Source of the DNA: Eremophila alpestris peregrina
Lineage: Eukaryota > Chordata > Aves > Passeriformes > Alaudidae
Reading direction: 5' to 3'
NCBI GenBank assembly: GCA_009792885.1
Contig: WMCF01000141.1
Location: 782,027-846,026 of the forward strand
Length of the DNA stretch: 64,000 nucleotides
Below, one piece after another: positions 24,302 to 37,100 of this stretch. Position 1 is the stretch's first letter. The number at the start of each line of letters is the position of its first letter. Under the pieces are notes generated by a model that searched no databases, was not told where the DNA came from, and was given only the letters and a program-made list of their open reading frames with translations. Made by a program: the position numbers and the translations under genes.

Positions 24302-24700
24302 GGCTCCCTCATGCTCCGCCAGCGGCCGCGCCGGGCCCGCCGCGCCGGGGACCGTCACCGTCCCGTCCGGCCCCCCCGCCCCGGGCCGGGCCGGCAGCGC
24401 CGCCCCCGCCCCGCCCGCACGCGGCCCCGGGCCCGCCGGACCGGACCGGCACCGGCACCGGCAGCGCCGGCAGCGGCACCGGCAGCGCCGCCCCGGGCCC
24501 GCCCCGCCCCGCCCGGCCCCGCCGCCCCCGGTACCGGCCCCTTCCACCCTCCCCGCCCCGGCTGCCGCAGCGCCGCTGGCACCCGCGGCACTGCAGCACC
24601 GGAGCCCCGCTGGCATCACCCCCGGGCCGGCAGCACCCCCCGGCCGGTACCGGAGCCCCGGGCCGGTGCTGGGCACCCCGCACCGGCAGGGACCGGAGTG
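23870..24700 (-). promoter_or_regulatory. ADAM11: ADAM11 promoter / CpG island
   Basis: Extremely CpG-rich DNA surrounding the first coding exon (24301-24244) and extending upstream and into intron 1, with many 'ccggtaccgg' and 'gggccgg' repeats. No TATA box is seen at a useful distance. This is typical of a CpG-island promoter. The transcription start cannot be placed from sequence alone. Confidence 0.6.
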
Positions 24701-24701
24701 C

Positions 24702-25180
24702 AGCAGCCAGTGCCAGACCCCTCTCTGTGTCCCCCCACTCCCACCCAGGACAGGAACACCAGGACGGGAACACCAGTACGAGACCTCCCCAGTCAATACT
24801 GGACATCCCGAGGTCTGGAATAGAATCAAACCCCCCTCAGCCACTGCTGCCCTCCCCCAGCCACTGCAGGATCCCCCCAGCAATCCCAGCCCCTCCAGCC
24901 AGTCCCAAACCCTCCCAGCACCAGTACCAGGCTCCCCAGCCTGTACAGGGCCTCCAGGCGGGATTGGAGGCTCCCAGCCTGTACCGTGTCCCCCTCAGCT
25001 GGTCCCAAGTCCCCGACTGGCCCCCAGTCTCCAGCTGGTTCCCAGCCAGTCCCAGAGCCCCTACAGGTTGGTCCTGGTGCTTCCAGCCAGTACCAAAACC
25101 CACACCATTACCAGACCCCCCAGCTGGGACTGAAGCCCCCAGCCGGCACCACCCTCCCAGCTGGAATTGCACCAGGGCTG
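24702..25180. repeat. C/A-rich degenerate repeat upstream of ADAM11
   Basis: Loose repetition of 'cagtaccagrccccccag' and 'ccagcyggtcccaag' motifs, best seen from about 24760 to 25150. Function unknown. Confidence 0.5.
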
Positions 25181-27720
25181 ATGTTGGCTGTGGGTGGAGC
25201 CGGGGGCTCCAAGGGGATGGTGCTGAAACCAGGGAGTGCTGGTGCCCACAGCACTGGGGGTATGGGGTGACTCTGGACCATCCCCAGTGCTGTGGGTGAT
25301 GTCACCCAAGGGTTCTGTGGGGTCCCCACCCTCAGGAAGCACCAGAACCAGGAGCCCCTCTCTGCTCTGATTTTGGGGGATGCTGCAAGGCTGTGCTCCC
25401 TCCTGGGGGTAACAGAACAATTTTAGGGAGACAAGCCCCAGTAAACTCCTGTTTGATGCAGGGGGAGAACAGCTCATGGGGGGAGGCAGCACAGGCACCC
25501 CCAGGAGGGGCACCAGCCTCAGGTGATGGATGCACCAACCATGAGGGACTGTTCCCTCAGGACTGAGGGTGGGACACAGATCTGGAGAGCACCAGCCCCA
25601 GCTCTTCCTGCTGGTGGTGCCCAGGGTTGTTCTTGGGCAGTGCTCGGGCTCCCTGTGGAGGGTGATGAGCAACCTGTGCCTGTGTCTGACAGGGGGACAG
25701 GGCCTCAGCTGAGGCTGAGGGGAGCATGGAGGTGCTTCAGTGGCCCCAGCTCATCCCAGAGGTCAGCTGCCCTGGGAAGGTGTCTAGTGGAAGGTGTCCC
25801 TGCCCCCAAAAGAGCAAGCTGGGAGCCCTGAACTCCCAGTTCACATTCCTCACCCTCCTCCAGGACCTTCTTTTTGGCCCATTTTGTGACACCACTCCAA
25901 GAAGTCCCCCTGCAGCTCAGCTCGTTACCCCCAGTGCTGGCAGAGCTGTCAGGAACCAAAAGCTGAGGGGCAGCTGAATGTCAGCCTGGTTTGAAGAGGA
26001 TGTGCTGAGGGTCATGCTCAGACGGGGGGGCTCAAATCCCCCCCACGCTGTGCAATGGGGACTGGCACTCACACACAGGAACATCTCCCAGGGGGGCTCT
26101 GGGGGCTGCACAGGAACAGGCTCCAGGAAGCACCTTCTCAGCCACACTCAGGGGCTTCCTGGCTGGCAAATGGTTCTTTCAAGGTGGATCAGCATGGGGC
26201 AGGCAGGGCTTCCAAACTGGGACCTGCTGCCTTTGGACCTTCCTCTCCCTCCATGCAACAAGGGGAGGAACTGCAGCATCAGGTGCAGCAGAGATGATCC
26301 AGCACCTGCCTGGCTCCTCAGGAGCTCTGAGGCTGCCAGCCCGAGGGGACAGTCCCTCCCCATGCCCTTCTGGTGATCCTCAGCACCACAGGGACAAAGA
26401 GGTGCTCAGCTGGGGTAGATCTACACCTGGTACCAGGGAACAGCTGTTCTAGTGGAAGGTGTCCCTGCCCCAGGCAAGGGCTTGGAACTGGATTTTTAAG
26501 GTCCATTCCAAGATTCTGTATCTCCAGCCTGAGCACCTAATCCAAGGCCTACAGGGTCCCCAAGGGCCATGAAGCAGCTGCCTCAGTCCCCCAGAGCAGG
26601 GACTCCATGGTGTAAGTCACTGGCCAGCATGAGGAGGGGACAGGTGGCATTTGGGGGTCCCTCTCCCCTCCCTGGGAGGGCCAAGCTTGGTGAAAGACAA
26701 CTGCTCAGCTCCCAGGTCAGCTCACTACCATGAGGGAGCCCAGTCTCCCCAGGGGTCACCCTGGAGCTCTGGTCACACAGGCCAAGGCCTGGAGGGGCCA
26801 TTTCTCTGTCCCCAGGGCAGCCTCTCTGCTGTCTGAGGGCACAGAGCTGGTCACCCCCTCCAGGAGGCTGAGCACACCAGGACAGTGGCTGGTTGGTGCT
26901 CCCAGCCCCTCTCTCCCAGGGATCACCTTCCTGCTGGGACAGCCTGTGGCTGCAGGGACATCTCCATGGCAGAACCCCCAGCCCAGTAGGTTCACCTCCT
27001 GCAGCAGTTTTGATCAGCCCTTCATTACAGGGGCTGCAGCAGGTAAAGAATTGGGGTTTGGCTATTGCACTGGAGAAGGATTTAGCTCAGGAGGAACCTC
27101 TCAGGTCTCATGTGTCCCAAGTCCCTGCTCCCACTTTGTCTTCCCTTTGAGCCTGGAGCAAAGGAGGGAGTGTTGTCCTTTACTCAAGGACTGAACATCC
27201 CCAAGGACAGACAGACCCCACTTCTCTGGGTGCCTGGCCTGGGGCTGTCCCACCCTCCTGGGCCCTGAGCCTTTCCTTTTCCCTGCCTGCACCTGGAAGC
27301 AGTTTGACACCTGGCAGCACCGAAGGGTTGGCTCCATTCTGCTTGAACTGCCCTTCAAGAGGGCACAGGCTGCTTTCAGACACTCCAGAACATCCCTGAC
27401 CTCCATCCCTTGGCCCCATGGCCAGGAGAGGTCAACAGGCTCCTACCAACTGCTCTCCAGTTTCTCCACACCCCTCCTTGCTGGGTGCCACCCCTGCACT
27501 GGGTGCAACAGCTTCCCAGTGCCTGCTGACCACACTCCTCTGCCAAATCACAGCTGGGGTGATGTTCTGTGACTGGACAAACTGCTGTGCCCCCTTCATT
27601 GTGGTGCCCATTGCCCACAGAGCCCTTCCAGCAAAGCTTCCTCCACCCCACCCCTACTGCTCTGCTCCTGCCCCCAGACACATTCCACTCACAAGGGAGA
27701 GCAGGATCTCATCCCTCCAT
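25181..27720. other. ADAM11-DBF4B intergenic spacer
   Basis: Between the ADAM11 promoter and the DBF4B poly(A) signal. Apart from one clear CR1 tail (26446-26520) and a short CR1-like block at 25783-25803, I see no conserved exon or repeat. Confidence 0.6.
26446..26520 (+). mobile_element. CR1 LINE 3' terminal fragment
   Basis: Contains 'ttctagtggaaggtgtccctgcccc', 'ttggaactgga' and 'ttccaagattctgta', that is only the last 75 bp of the element. A similar block without the tail occurs at 25783-25803. Confidence 0.8.
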
Positions 27721-27726
27721 TTTATT
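27721..27726 (-). terminator. DBF4B: DBF4B poly(A) signal
   Basis: TTTATT on the plus strand (AATAAA for DBF4B), 472 bp after the DBF4B stop codon. The intervening 27727-28197 is the inferred 3' UTR. Confidence 0.7.
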
Positions 27727-28197
27727 TCAAAGATTAAAAGTTTGTAAAAAACACCCCAATCAAGTTAAAAACACCTGAAAATACTCAAAGACAAACCCCA
27801 GACCACATGAGGAGAACAAATCTCATGCCCATGGCCCTCCTCTCCTAAGTCTTTGCAGCAGTGAGAGGAGGAACAGGCTCTGCTCACTCCAGAAGGGCAA
27901 AGACCACACTGCCATTGAAGGGAGACTTCCAGAGGCACCACTGTGTCAGTGGCCTGGGAGGACTCAGAGGAAGCTGCTGGCTCTAAACGTGGCCAACAGA
28001 GAGGAGGAAAGATCACAGCCAAGGACAGTGAAGCCACTGCACCCCATCAGTTCCCAAAGGGAGCTGCCCATGCTGCCAGTGCTGTCCTCACTCTCGGATG
28101 TGCCTCTTGGTCCTGACACGGAGGGTGCCTTGGTAAATCCCTTCCCAGCCCCTTCCCAGCTCCCCCCGAGGGTCCAGAGAGCAGCCTGGAGGTGGTT

Positions 28198-31100
28198 TTA
28201 GCTGCCAAACAACGTCCCAAATATGGGGAAAGAGGCTCCTCTGGTCTCTGTGCAGCAGTTCCTGCAGTTCTTGTCCTCCTGGCCTGCCCAGGGCAGCTCT
28301 GACTCCTTGAGAACGGAGCAGAGCTGGGACTCGTAGCCGCTGTCCCTCACCCTGAGGCGTGTCTGCTGCAGCAAGCTCCTGTCCACAGCCAGAATCCCAG
28401 GGCCCTGGGCACCCGTGGGGCTGGGGAGCAGCTGCACATCCCACTGTGACTCTGAGGAGCCTGGGCTGAGGCTGTGAGCAGCCCCTGGGCTCTGGGGAGC
28501 AGGGGGGAGGAGGCTGGGGCTCTGTGCCCACCCCGTGCCCTGCCTGGGCACAGCGGCAGCTCCAGGGGCTGCTTCTTCTGCTGCCCTGACACGGAGTGAG
28601 CAACATCTGGCTGCAGCCACAGGCAGTGTGGGAGAGGGCAGGCAGCCAGCAGGGCAGCTGGTCCTGCTCACTGTGCTCTCCAGACCAGGCCTGTTGCCAT
28701 TCCTGGGGGTGTTGTCACTGTCCCCTCTGTGCTGCTTCCCTTGGGATGTGTCCTTGCTCCAGCCACGCTCACTGACATTGCTGGCTGCAGCTGCCTCCCC
28801 AGGATCAAAACCTGCAGCCACAGCTCCCGGGGATCCTGGCTGGGATACAGACTCCCCAGGGCTCTCACACAGGCACAGATCCAAAGCAAAGGAGCTGTGA
28901 GGTCTGTTGGAGAGCTCTGTGCCCAGGGGCAGGCTGCCAGCCCCCACCACACTGGGCAGGCCTGGCTCAGACACCTGCCCTGCACCCTGTGCCCCCATCC
29001 CACCACCCACCAGCCCCATCTGCTCACCCAGAGGGGAGAGGCCAAAACCCAGCTCCAGCCTGGGCCTCTTTCCCACCTGGGAGCTCTGTCTGGAGCACAG
29101 CTGGCGCTTCCTGGAGGCAGGCTGTGCTTGGGGAGGGGGGCTGAGTAACCCAGGCTGTGCTTGGGGAGGGGGGCTGAGTAACCCAGGCTGTGCTTGGGGA
29201 GGGGGGCTGAGTAACCCAGGCTGTGTATGAGGTGCAGATGAAGGAGCCATTGCCTCTCTGACAGGAGCAGGTGCTGCACAAGGCCCCCAGCCCAGCTCAG
29301 GAGCCAAGCCTAAACCTGAAGCCCCCAGCCCAGCCTCCCCCACGGTGCCACAGGCAGCACAGACCCCTCTGCTGAGCCCTGCTTCCCTGGGCAGCTGCAG
29401 GGAGCTGTGCTTTGACAAGCCCCCTCCTCCTCTGGGATCTCTGTCTCTGGGCAGGCAGGGGGAACATCCCTTGGTCTTCAGGCCATGATCCAGCTCTGCA
29501 TCCATTACCAGTTCATCAGCACCTTGCTCAGGCTGCTCCCATTCCTTTCCCACCTCTGCTGGCTGCAGCTTGATTCCTCCAGTGCTGTGGGCTTGAGGCA
29601 CTACATGTTCATCTGCCAGGCAGGCCCTGGGCACCCTAAAAGGAACCACCAGTTAATGCTCACCCAGCCCCAGCAGCACTGCCCCAGGGAGATGAGGCCT
29701 CTCCTGCAGTGCAGGGTGTTTGCAGCCCTTGCTCAGGAGCAGGGAAGCAGTTTTAGCCTGATGAGACTCAGAATGACTCTGCTGCTGGCAGAGATGGGCA
29801 GCACAAGGGATCTCAGCCTCTACAGCTCAGTGCCCAGGCACATGGCAGCAGGGTTTGAATCAGCCACAAGGACAGAAGAGGTGGGCTCAGATGCTCTTTC
29901 TAGTTTAAGAGGCAGTAGGAGTCCATGGGAAGTTCCCTGAAGGAGAAAACCCATGGAAATGCAGGAACATCTCCCAGGGTTTGTCTAAGCCTTGCCTGGC
30001 AGGTGCCAAGTTGGTCCTGCTTGAGCCTCTGATTCCCAGGCACAGGGACCCCATTCCATGAATGCCAGGCAGCACCCTGCTGCCTTTGGGCTCCAGGAGT
30101 TCCCAGATTCCCAGACTTACTTGGCTGAGCACTCCACAAAGCTGTTGGTGAGCTGGGAGATGACACGATCCACAGGGATGTACTGGGAGCTGTCCTGGGC
30201 AAACTGCTGGTGCTGAGGGCTCTGGAGGTGCTGGAAGGTGGCAGAGGCCCTTTAACAACACTTAAAGCTTTGCCAGGAGGGGAATTTGCAGTAACAGGCA
30301 CTTCCCACAGCCTAACAGAGCAGAGGGCAAAGGGACAGAGCCAATGTCTGGCAGGTTTGGGAACACACAGTGTCCTGTTCCCTGCTCCTGCTGATGAGGA
30401 GGCTGTGTCTGGATCCAAGAGCAGCAGGAAAGAGACTCCACCACCACTGTCTGGCACTAACAGCTGGGCTCTGAAAGCCCCCTTGCTTGGCACCTTCCAG
30501 GAGATAAAAAACTTCCTCCCACATTTTCAATCTGCCTGTGCCCCATGGCTGCCATGGAACAGCCTCTTTACCTTATGGGTCATGTAAGAGGATGATCCTT
30601 GAGGCTCTTGCACCCCAAGAGAGGAGCACATCGTGCTCCAACCTTCAACCCCACTGTGCTCTGACCTGCTGCTCTGGGCACACAGATATGCCACGTTCCC
30701 ATCTCAGAGGCACAACCTGCTGGATACAGCAATTCCTCCCAAAGGAGTTCACAGTGCTAACAGGCATGACATGATTAACAAAGCCTCTGAGTGCCCCCCA
30801 TAACTCCTGCAAGGAGCCAGGTCCCAAGGGAACTATTACCTTCTGCAGCTCTTCAAAGGTCTCTTGGCAGCACTCACAGAACCCTCTCCTTTTCCTGGGC
30901 ACGGTGACGTGAGTGGAGCGGGGGCTCTTCCCCCCAGCACTGTGCAGGGCACAGCCTTCAGCAGCCCTGCAAGGGACAGCACGGGGTCACCCTGCCTGGC
31001 AGGACAGCAGGGACCCTCAGGGCCAGCAGGGACCCCCTCAGGGCTCCTTGTGCCCACATCCAAAGTGCAACCACCACATTTGTGGTTCCCAGATCCCAGG

Positions 31101-34100
31101 AACCAGCAGTGAGCAGGGTTAAACATTTGCACAGGAGGAGCTACAGCCTACCTGGCTTGGCAGGAATTGGAGAGGCTTTTCAGAGGCTCAAATGGGCTGG
31201 AGCTTTTGGGTGCCAGGAAGTTGAGGTCAGGAAAGCTTTGGAACTGGTGATGGAAGGGCCGAAATTGCCTGAAAGCAGCAGGTCAGGACATCAGACTCAT
31301 GGCAGTGCTCTCAGTTCAGAACTGTCCCTCCTGTAGCCTGGAGGGGCTCAGGGTGCCACCTCATTTATGATGAGATGCTTCCCAGTGCTCTCCTGTGGCT
31401 GTGCCAGAGTTCCCATTTCTCACTGGAAGTGTTAAACCCAGTTCCCAGTAACAGCCCCAATGGGGGCATGTCTTGGACAGAAGGCAAGTTTGCCTGCTCA
31501 GCCCAAATTCCACCTTTTGCCCCAAATTTGCCTGCTCAGCCCAAATTCCACCTTTTGCCCCAAATTTTCCTTCTCAGCCCAAATTCCACCTTTTGCCCCA
31601 GGGCACAGCTGTGCAGTATTTCCCAGCTGCCCCATAGCACAGGAGGGATTTGACTCCCAGGCCACACCTCTTCCCCTCACACTTCACTGCATGCAGAATG
31701 TAAACCCCAATATTTGAGTCTTAATTGAGATGCCTTAAATGTTGCCTTTGGAATAATTAATTGGCCCTGTGGATGCTGGTAGAGTTACAGGCTCCTTAGA
31801 AACACCACAGGGATCAGGCCCCCTGTGCCCAAGGCTGTCATCAAGTTACAGGCCCTGACCTCCTGTGCTTCAATCTCACTCCTCAGTGCCCAGGGCTTGG
31901 CTGGATTAAGTGACCTGCTGAGGATCACACATGGAATCTGAGCAAGGAAGGAAACTGCTGTCAAGTTTCATTTAACACCTTTTTTCTCCCTGACACACAA
32001 GACACCTGGATTGTTTCTCTCAACTCCATCTGCCTCCCTCTAGGAGAGAGTCAGCTTCCCAGTGTGGAACAGTCTGCACAGAAGCCAGGCTCTGCCTCAG
32101 AGGCAGAACAGTCCCTGGGAATGAAATCAGTGAAGGAGAGACCCCGAGGTTTTAGGGTAGGATATTTAGAAAAGTCTCATTTACCTGCTCTGGTCTTCAA
32201 CTTTCAGAAAAGGGGGCTTCAATTTTCCTGCCAGAGAGAAGCCTGGTTAGTTTTCCTGGCCAAATTCCCTACTTAGTCACTCATTCCCCAACAGAACTGG
32301 GCTCCAGAGCTGAGTGCATCAGAACTTCTGGCACTGGTAAACACCAAGTGGTGGCCAAACACAGCCAAAACAGCTCTTCAACAGCCCTGGCCCCAGGTGT
32401 GCAGTGGGGTAACCAAATCCCAGGCAGCCCAACCATGGGATATTTCCACCTTGAAGAGTATTCAGCCATCCTCTCACATCTTTAATGCCTCCTCAGTCTT
32501 ACAGCCACCAGTCTAACCCTGAGCCTTCTGACTCCAGTCCCAAGAATTGTCACACAAACCCCTCACAATGTGCCACTGAGTGTGAGAAAGGAACTCAGCA
32601 GCTGCACTGGCTCAGAGCTCTGCAACAACTTCCAGCACCTTTTCCTGCATTCACCCTGCCTCAAGTGCAGAACCTGGCTCAGGCCAGGAGGGTGATGTCA
32701 GAGCAGCAAGAGATGCTGGAGACACACCAGGGTGCAGCCCAGCCAAGGCTGGCACAGGACACTACTCGAGAGCAGTATCTGGCCTCTGCTCAGTTCCCAA
32801 GGAGGGCAAACAGCAGCTTTGCTTTCTATGGAGGCATAAAATAGATAAAGAGAGCATAAGAGTCTCAGCAGTGCATTGAGGGAAAAGGTTTTCAGAGCCA
32901 GGCTGGGAGGGGAGGTTCCAAGGCCCCTCCTGTCCCATGTTCCACTCACATTACGCTCACCTTGGAAACCTGAGTCCTGATCTGGCTAAGAAACAAATAA
33001 ACACCAAGGTGTTCCCACAGGGCATCTGCCTGACCCTGAAACCAAGCCTCTCCTGCCTCCCTCATGGCCTCTGAAGGGCAAGGAGTTCTGTTTTCTTGTG
33101 ATCCTGGCACTCAATGCTATTTTTTCCACAGATATTTCACCCTCCTTCCCCAGCAAGGCTGAGCCCACCTGTCCTCAGCAGCCTCACCCTCTGCTTGCCT
33201 CAAATGTGCTGCTACGTCACTGAAGCAGCTATTTCAGTACAGGATCAAGTTTTTTCCAAGCAAACACTGCCAAATGCTCAGCAATTCTGAGAGAGAGGCC
33301 ACGTGCAGGCCCCAGATCCAGCTCAGATGGGTCCCCAGTGATCCCAGCAGTGACAAATGGCTCTGATGTCACTGCCAGACCCCAGGCCAGGCTCACAGGG
33401 TGCCCAGCAGACACAATCTGCCACACCCAACAGCTTCTCCAGCCTTTCTTCAGCACCTTCCCCCCACCCCAAACTGTGAAATAACTCCCAAGTGTCACAC
33501 ACAATCCAGGTTGGAGTCAGCCCCAAACCATCCCTGAGCCTTTACTCTCCGATGGAGTCAGACAAGTCACAGATCACTGATGTCACCAGTGCCAACTGCA
33601 GCAGCACAATTGGCTCTTGTCTAATTGCAGATGAGAACGTGGCTGTTCCCCCTCCCTCCTCCCCAGGAAGCACCATCCCTGGATTGGTGTCTCAGCAGCA
33701 CATCTCAGCCCAGCAGAAGTGAGTGGGCTGGCAGGAACACGCTCTCCTCTGCAGGATGCATTATTCCTCAAAACCTCCTTGAAGCTGCTGGATTCAGTGT
33801 GCAGCAGCACTGTTCTCAGGTGCCTTGGGATTCTGGGAGCTGGCAGCAAAGGGTTTTTAGGATTTTTAAACACAGTGTGAAATCAAAGGTCCTCAGCTGT
33901 CCTGGGAGGCTGCAGCCAGGCTCCAACAAGGAGTAACAGAACCCATTCAAGGGGAACTGCCTAAAGAGTTGGCATATTTTAGGATTGCCAAAGGTTTTGA
34001 TGTATTTCATATTCTAAATGAGGCTTCTCCAAGCAGCTCCACATCTGAGCATAAACAGCAGCACAACTTCCAGGCCTACCTTTGTGAATTTTGGATCTGG

Positions 34101-37100
34101 AGGCAGGGCATTTCACCTAGAGAAAAAAGGGACATATTCAGCAAGGGAGCAGCACAAGCAGAGCTGCAGTTACTGATCCCAGAGCAGCAGCAGCCTCACC
34201 CACCATTTCAGCCACCTAGAGCACTTCCCTTCATTTTGTCTTCCAAGCTCCCCAGGGTTAGTTGAAGTACAACATAAAGGCAGCCATGCCCTGTCCTTCC
34301 AGCCCACCTTCCCCCTGACCTCTCCCATGCATTAACCAATCTTTTGGTGAGCCAGTACCACCCACATCATCACCATCACACTTTGCTTTCCTTGTGTGTG
34401 TGCTTTCTGCTTTCCCTCCTAAATCATCTTTGTCTCAATTCATGAGCTTTCTCACTTTTTCTCCCCCAGTTCTCTCCCCACTCCAGGGGGATCAGAGGGT
34501 GGCTGTGTGGGGCTGAGCTGCCACCTGGGGTTAAACCATGACCCTTAGGGTCAAAGTCAGTGTTAGCTGTGCTATGGATGCTGATATTTATCAACAGCTG
34601 CCACATTCTCATCTGGATTTACCCCCAACTTTATCAAAGGAAAAATTTCTTTGACCTTTTTCATCTCCATCTCAAACACAAGTACAAGACTGGATCCAGT
34701 ACCCCTGACTGGCCCACTGGCACTGAAGTTGCTACAAGAACTGTTCAAAGCTGCCCAGGGACCCTGAACTCCTGAAATTGGCTGCAGTTAAGTTGTTACC
34801 TCTGTCTTCTGGCACTGCTTCCTTGTTCCTGAGATGGCTCGCAGCAGCTGCTGGGCATAGGACAACATTTCTGTGCAGGTGGGGTGTCAAGGAGCCTAAG
34901 CTCAGCCAGGGAAGGGAAGGGAGCTGTTCCCCTCAGACTGTTCCCCATGGCACCAGGAAAAGCTGGAGCTCACAGCCCCTGGGAGAGTGTCTCCCCCAGG
35001 GAATGGTCCAAGGTGAGGCCAAGAGAACACTTTGAGGGACAGCCCTCCCTGTTTGCTCTCTAGCAGAGCTGGAGGCTGCTGGGGCTCTGCAGGAAGGACA
35101 CCCTGACAGGAGCTGTGCAGCACACAGAGCAGAGCCCCAGGTCTGGCAGCTCCAGAGCCCAGGGACAGGATCCAGACAGGCTCAGCCACAGCTGTATGTC
35201 ACTGTCATCAGACACCCAGGAACCTTTTACTCCAGACCTATTATTAGCATCAGAGTTCCACCATCTGTCTTTGCCATCACCCCCTCCCCATCCATCATGG
35301 GGACAGGAGGTGCCTTCCAGAACAGGTCCTCAAACACCAGCACTTCCTAATTAAACCCAACCAAACCCTGCCTTTATCATGATTGTACTTCCAGGTTAAT
35401 TAGTAAAAATGGAACAAATTGATGCACTGACCAAGATATTGACATTTCCTAATGTTCCTCCTTCAGAACATTACAATGTACCCTGTATTTGCTGTGGCAA
35501 ATGTGACAGTGGCACATTCTGTACACACAGATCTGCTGTTTGAGGGCAGACCTGGCCTGGGCCAGGATGGCATCACTCCAGGATATTTGCTTGCAATTTC
35601 TTCCTTCTGTTTCACTCTCCTTACATCACTTCTGCTCCACCTGTCTCCAAAATCCCTCATTACCAGCAGCCTCCTTGCACCCCACAGTGAAGGATACCAT
35701 CCACATGCAGGATCTGGACTCCCCACAGGCGAGCATTGGCGAGGATGCTGCTGCCACTGCAGGTGTCCTGTACAGAGAGGTTTGGCAAAGCACAGCTCAA
35801 AGCACAGCCACGTGCAGCTCTAAACTGAGCTCAGGGCCCTTCCTGCTGCCCAACTGACAGAGCACTGCATGGCTCTTGTTAAAATCAGGGCACAGCAGTA
35901 AAGGATCGAACTCATGCTTTATCTATCCCAAATTAACAGCAGCATCTCAGGCAAATGTTTCATCCCTGCTACAGCATGAGCTTCTGAGTGGGCACTGAGA
36001 TTTATCTGGCCACTTGTGACCTCAGGGAAAGGACTGCAGGGGAGCCTTTTGCCCAGCTACATTGCTTTAGTTCTTCTTGGGATAAAAATTCATCTAACAG
36101 CAGGCCTTGTGTTAATAATTCTCTTGTGTTGAGCACCCAGATGGATGGGACAGGCCCTAGAGGTACAACATGGCTGAGAGGCTCCATAAATAGCAGTGAC
36201 CAGGAGCACTACACAAAATTCTGCAGGCCACAAGCAACTGCTTCGTGCCTTTCCCAGCCCCAGGATCTGCTCTGTCAGCAGGGCAGGGGCTCTGCAGGAA
36301 GGCTGGCACTGGTTCTGCTCTGCTCAGCAGAACTCTGAGCACACCCAGCCCCAGCAGAGCCTGCCCAAGACTGCTCACCTGGTTCTTCATGGCCTTGTGC
36401 AGCAGCTCCTTGCCCCGGCTCAGCAGAGCCTGTGGAGGGAGGGGACAAGAACAGGTCATGGCAAAGAGCTGGAGAGCAACAATCCCTGGGGATCCCCACA
36501 CTCTGCTGGGCTCATCCCTGCCAGTGCAGAGCCTTTCCAGGGAATGCAAACTGCAGAGAGGAGCACCCAACTGCACCTCCAGCACCAGCCAAGGCTTGGC
36601 ATTATCGACCAGCAGTGGAATGAGGGCTCCAGAGTGTGCCAAGAGGAAGCAGCAATTTGGCTTGGAAACTGCCTGCTGCATCATGGAATTGGTAAGGCTG
36701 GAAAAACCCTGTAAGGTCACCAAGTCCAACCCTTCCCCAGGGTGGTCAAGGTCACCACAGACCCATGTCCCCAAGTGGCACATGCACACAGTTTTTAAAT
36801 CCCTGCAGGGGTGGAGACTCCACCACTGCCCTGGGCAGCTGTGCCAGGGTTGGACACCCCTTTCCATGAAGGATTTTTTCTTAACATTCAATCTAAACCT
36901 GCCCAGCACAACTTGAGGCTGTTTGCTCTTGTTCTGTTGCCTGGGAGAAGTGACCAAGCCCCATGTGGCTACAACCTCCTGTCAGTGAATGCAGACAGAT
37001 CAGGCTCCCCTGAGCCTCCTGTTCTCCAAGCATCCCAACATGCTGGCCAAGGTTAGGAACTTCCTGGGAACTGAGCCTTATTTTCAAGCCAACTGTCTCA

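Noticed and set aside
23715..25133. Plus-strand open frames of 350-470 codons opposite ADAM11 exon 1
   Set aside because: Antisense to a conserved signal-peptide exon and lying in CpG-island and repeat DNA. Composition is Pro/Ala/Arg/Gly only.
36157..36957. Minus-strand open frame of 266 codons
   Set aside because: It is DBF4B exon 3 (36429-36379) read on into both introns and a CR1 element. Splice sites and phases show that only 51 nt are coding.
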